A stretch of 64,000 bases of DNA, from contig NZ_CP061281.1 of the NCBI RefSeq assembly GCF_014621695.1, positions 4,526,001 to 4,590,000 of the forward strand, given 5' to 3'. Under the pieces are notes generated by a model, which was given only the letters and a program-made list of their open reading frames with translations, did no database searches and was not told the origin of the DNA. A program made the translations under genes and the position numbers. The stretch is from Streptomyces xanthii (GTDB taxonomy: Bacteria; Actinomycetota; Actinomycetes; Streptomycetales; Streptomycetaceae). Every line of letters begins with the position of its first letter. Position 1 is the stretch's first letter. Positions 61,715 to 64,000 of the stretch are shown piece by piece.

Positions 61715-63676
61715 ATGTCCATTCTGGCATTCCGGCCCCGGGCCGGAGAGGAACTCGTCGTGGTGACCTACCGGCGGGTGTCCACCCAGGGGCAACTCGA
61801 CGGATCCGGACTCGAAGAGCAGCGGGCGGATTGCCTGAGCTGGTTACGGAATCACCCGGAAGTCGAACTCGCGGACGACTACGTGGACGAGGCGATGTCG
61901 GGCACCGGTGAGGAACGGCCCGGACTGGAACGTCTGATGAATGACGCTCGCGGTGGCGCGTTTCAGCGCGTGATCGTCGCGAGCGTCGACCGGATCGGCA
62001 GGACGGCCCAGGCCGCTTACCAGTGGGCCTGGGACATGGCTGATCTGGGAGTCCACATCATCGCCGTGCGCGAAGGCATCGACACGAGCACGGAGACCGG
62101 ATGGGAGGACTTCCGGCGCTGGGTGACTTACGCGGACCTGGAGTGGCGGCGGATCCGGCAGCGGACCATGGCGGGACGCGAGTCGACGATCTCGTACGGC
62201 GGATGGCCCGCTGGCCCGCCGCCGTTCGGATACCGGATCGTCCCCGACACTGTGCAGACGGTTGATGGACGCCGGGCGCTTTCGATCCTGGTCACCGACG
62301 AGCGGGAGGCCGCCGTCATCCATGAGGCCGCGGCCCTGCTCATCGAGGCGGGCATGAATTGCCGGCAGGCGGCGGACGAACTGAACCGCAGGGGTCTGTC
62401 CACCCGGTCCGGGGCTCCCTGGAGCGCGGCCAATCTTCGTTCGCGGCTGAGTGGGGAGACGATCCATCACGGCTATGTGACGTACCGGAAAGCCGGACGG
62501 GCAGGCGGGCCCAACACGACGCGACGGACGGAATCCGGCGAACCATTGCACGGAGCAGCGCTCAGGATTGGTGTTCCGCCCATTCTGAGCGAGGACCGGG
62601 CCGGACAACTGATGGTCGCGCTCCGCCGTACGGGCTTTCGGAACGGTCGCCGAGAGGACCGCGTCTACCCTCTCAGCGGCCGGATCACAGGGCAGTGCGG
62701 GGAGACGTACACCGGGGCCACGGAGGGGGACCGCCGGGTGTACCGCTGCCGGGGCCGCCTGGCCAAGACGTGCCGCGACCGCAACCTGCGGGCTGACGAG
62801 ATGGACGCGGCGGTTCTGCACGACGTGGTCGGCCTGATCCTGGATCACGGACCGGTGGTCGATGCGCTGCTGTGCCACTGGACGGAGACCGCCTCAGGGG
62901 ACCGCACGTCGTACGAGCGGCGCGTGCAGGACTTCGACCGTTCCATCGCCGAGCACGAGCGGATGCTGGAGCACTCGGTGCCCGCATCGATCGAAGCCGG
63001 TATCCCGCCGCAGATCATGGAGGCGGCCGCCGCCAAGATCCGCGAACGGTTGAACGATCTGCACCGGCAGAAGGCCGTTGCCCTCCGGTGGCTGGACCGT
63101 GACGAGGGGGGACGTACGACGGCGAGCGCTCTCGTCGACAGAGTCAGGAACGGCAGTGTGGACGAGGGTGGGATGCCGCCGGAGCAGGCGTGCGCCCTCT
63201 TCGAGGCGCTCGATGTCCGCGTGCGTCCCGCAGCGTTCGAGGACGGGCTGCGGCCGGGAGTGCGCTGTCCCGTCACCGAATGGCACCGCGGCACCGGCAT
63301 GCTGATTCCGCCCGACCCCACCGAGCGTCAGTGGGAGTCGGTCCTGAGCGTGATCCGTCCCCTGTTCACGGCGCGGCACTTCGCGAGCGACCACGACATC
63401 AGGCTGCAGTTCTGCGGGATGCTGCACCGGCTGCGGGGCGGACTGAGCTGGCGCGACATGCCGGACACATGGGGACCGGTGGATCCCATCAGGGTGCGTC
63501 AGCTGAACTGGTGGAAGAAGGGGGCCTGGCCGCAGATCATGAAGACCCTCGGAGCCGAGTCGCAAGGTGAACCTGTGCCCTGCCGACCGGTGCTGCCGTC
63601 GTTTGTCCTGGTCACCGGCATCGGCACTGGAGGGGCCGCCGAAAAGCCGATGCCCCGGCGGGAGCCGGCCCGGTAG
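61715..63676 (+). CDS. Large serine recombinase fused to an IS5-type transposase N-terminal domain
   Basis: This 653-residue protein has a serine-recombinase catalytic domain at residues 14-160, with Ser23 in YRRVSTQGQ and VDRIGR (Arg93, Arg96). A Recombinase domain follows (about 167-270, WPAGPPPFGYR onward), then a cysteine ribbon with one Cys of the usual pair missing (QCGETY and YRCRGRLAKTC) and a coiled coil. Residues about 532-612 match DUF4096, the N-terminal domain of IS5-group transposases: TERQWESVLSVIRPLF, LRGGLSWRDMPDTWGP and NWWKKGAWPQIMKTL. No transposase catalytic domain follows. ATG at 61715 with GAAGGA upstream. Codon use is less G+C-biased than in its neighbours, a sign of transfer. 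Confidence 0.85.
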   Translation: MSILAFRPRAGEELVVVTYRRVSTQGQLDGSGLEEQRADCLSWLRNHPEVELADDYVDEAMSGTGEERPGLERLMNDARGGAFQRVIVASVDRIGRTAQAAYQWAWDMADLGVHIIAVREGIDTSTETGWEDFRRWVTYADLEWRRIRQRTMAGRESTISYGGWPAGPPPFGYRIVPDTVQTVDGRRALSILVTDEREAAVIHEAAALLIEAGMNCRQAADELNRRGLSTRSGAPWSAANLRSRLSGETIHHGYVTYRKAGRAGGPNTTRRTESGEPLHGAALRIGVPPILSEDRAGQLMVALRRTGFRNGRREDRVYPLSGRITGQCGETYTGATEGDRRVYRCRGRLAKTCRDRNLRADEMDAAVLHDVVGLILDHGPVVDALLCHWTETASGDRTSYERRVQDFDRSIAEHERMLEHSVPASIEAGIPPQIMEAAAAKIRERLNDLHRQKAVALRWLDRDEGGRTTASALVDRVRNGSVDEGGMPPEQACALFEALDVRVRPAAFEDGLRPGVRCPVTEWHRGTGMLIPPDPTERQWESVLSVIRPLFTARHFASDHDIRLQFCGMLHRLRGGLSWRDMPDTWGPVDPIRVRQLNWWKKGAWPQIMKTLGAESQGEPVPCRPVLPSFVLVTGIGTGGAAEKPMPRREPAR

Positions 63677-63686
63677 CGTGGGGGAC

Positions 63687-63752
63687 ATGTCGAGTCCCGA
63701 GTCGGACAGGTCGGGGGCTGTCGGTCACGCCGTCAGCCCCGAGAACCGTTGA
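63687..63752 (+). CDS. Possible leader peptide of the exporter gene
   Basis: This is a 21-codon frame (MSSPESDRSGAVGHAVSPEN, then Arg) preceded by GTGGGGGAC. A hairpin, GGGGCTG/CAGCCCC with inner CGG/CCG (63714-63740), lies in its second half. It ends 19 nt before a stretch able to pair with the exporter ribosome binding site. The layout resembles attenuation leaders of antibiotic-resistance genes. Coding status cannot be shown from composition alone. Confidence 0.4.
   Translation: MSSPESDRSGAVGHAVSPENR
63714..63740 (+). promoter_or_regulatory. Hairpin inside the leader frame
   Basis: GGGGCTG (63714-63720) pairs with CAGCCCC (63734-63740), and CGG (63722-63724) with CCG (63730-63732), around a TCACG loop. 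It lies within the 21-codon leader frame. A ribosome stalled in the leader would disrupt or protect it. Confidence 0.5.
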
Positions 63753-63770
63753 TCGCGTAAGGACACGCCC

Positions 63771-63826
63771 CTCGGGTGCTGACCGCGGTGACGAGAAGAC
63801 GTCCACGTCCCTCTCCTCACCCGGAG
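63771..63826 (+). promoter_or_regulatory. Possible ribosome-binding-site sequestering helix
   Basis: CTCGGGTG (63771-63778) can pair with CACCCGGAG (63818-63826): eight pairs with one bulged G. The second arm contains GGAG, the ribosome binding site of the exporter gene (63823-63826). This is the arrangement expected for translational attenuation. Confidence 0.45.
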
Positions 63827-63833
63827 CCTCTCG

Positions 63834-64000
63834 ATGCCTTTTCCCCTCTATCTGCTGTCCCTGGCGGTCTTCGCCATGGGCACCTCGGAGTTCATGCTCG
63901 CCGGACTCCTGCCGGACATCGCCGCCGGTCTCGGCGTGCCCGTCGGTGCCGCCGGACTGCTGACCACCGCCTTCGCGGCGGGTCTCGCGGTCGGCGCCCC
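63834..64000 (+). CDS. MFS exporter, chloramphenicol-resistance (Cml/Cmx) type, 5' part
   Basis: Only the first 55 codons are in the window. MPFPLYLLSLAVFAMGTSEF is almost the textbook N-terminus of actinomycete chloramphenicol exporters (CmlR/Cmx type), followed by MLAGLLPDIAAGLGVPVGAA and a second helix. The ATG has GGAG 7 nt upstream. The gene runs beyond the right edge. The upstream leader with hairpins suggests control by translation inhibition. It follows the recombinase gene on the same strand and may belong to the same accessory segment. Confidence 0.82.
   Translation, partial: MPFPLYLLSLAVFAMGTSEFMLAGLLPDIAAGLGVPVGAAGLLTTAFAAGLAVGA

Noticed and set aside
61531..64000. Complete integrative element with defined att sites
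   Set aside because: A recombinase and a transferred-looking exporter are present, but I found no convincing direct repeat, replication or transfer gene, and the segment runs off the window.

Overview
The window is chromosomal DNA of a Streptomyces (or very close relative). The support is a G+C content around 73% with G or C at almost every third codon position, many GTG starts and four-base ATGA/GTGA gene overlaps, and a core gene set whose order (ispE, ABC-F, galTEK, tam, desaturase/TetR, ppc, pth-rplY, prs, glmU, tRNA-Gln, deformylase, mfd, mazG, P450) resembles, from memory, the SCO31xx region of S. coelicolor. That synteny was not checked.

Layout. 1-7 kb: the end of ispE (isoprenoid synthesis), an ABC-F ATPase, and two tandem membrane-anchored PQQ-type beta-propeller proteins. 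7-15.5 kb: a sugar module in which a sodium/solute symporter is divergent from galT-galE-galK. It is flanked by two orphan LuxR-type regulators, one with a degenerate receiver, and by a compact candidate small RNA (7826-7975) with its own promoter and terminator. 15.4-22 kb: MarR divergent from a tam-VOC operon, a desaturase-TetR operon with a nearby palindromic operator, and ppc. 22-27 kb: the minus-strand housekeeping block glmU, prs, rplY, pth, preceded by tRNA-Gln. 27-34 kb: an orphan histidine kinase, then a divergent four-gene locus that joins three SUKH-type immunity folds with three toxin-type enzymatic folds (YwqJ deaminase, WHH nuclease, SCP1.201-like deaminase). 34-46 kb: an LCP cell-wall ligase, a DivIVA-like coiled-coil protein, ArsR/peptide deformylase, transporters (two MFS, one SSS plus DUF485, a MacB-like ABC pair) and a RelE-type toxin-antitoxin pair. 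46-53 kb: mfd, MerR-SDR, a GNAT and a DUF4190/4352-like protein. 53-61.5 kb: a solitary HTH-N6-methylase-specificity fusion with an altered catalytic motif, a Ser/Thr kinase operon, a SurA-like lipoprotein, a rhomboid protein, MazG and a P450. 61.7-64 kb: accessory DNA with a large serine recombinase ending in an IS5-type transposase domain, then the start of a chloramphenicol-type exporter behind a possible attenuator leader.

Five copies of one long inverted-repeat element (37-bp perfect arms in the two best copies) lie between genes at about 0.8, 14.9, 17.3, 28.5 and 58.4 kb.

The most unusual items are the SUKH/toxin-domain locus (28.7-33.6 kb), the recombinase-transposase fusion (61.7-63.7 kb), the structured RNA at 7.8-8.0 kb, the HPPF methylase (53-55 kb) and the exporter leader at the right end. 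Family assignments were made by eye from motifs. No database search was run.
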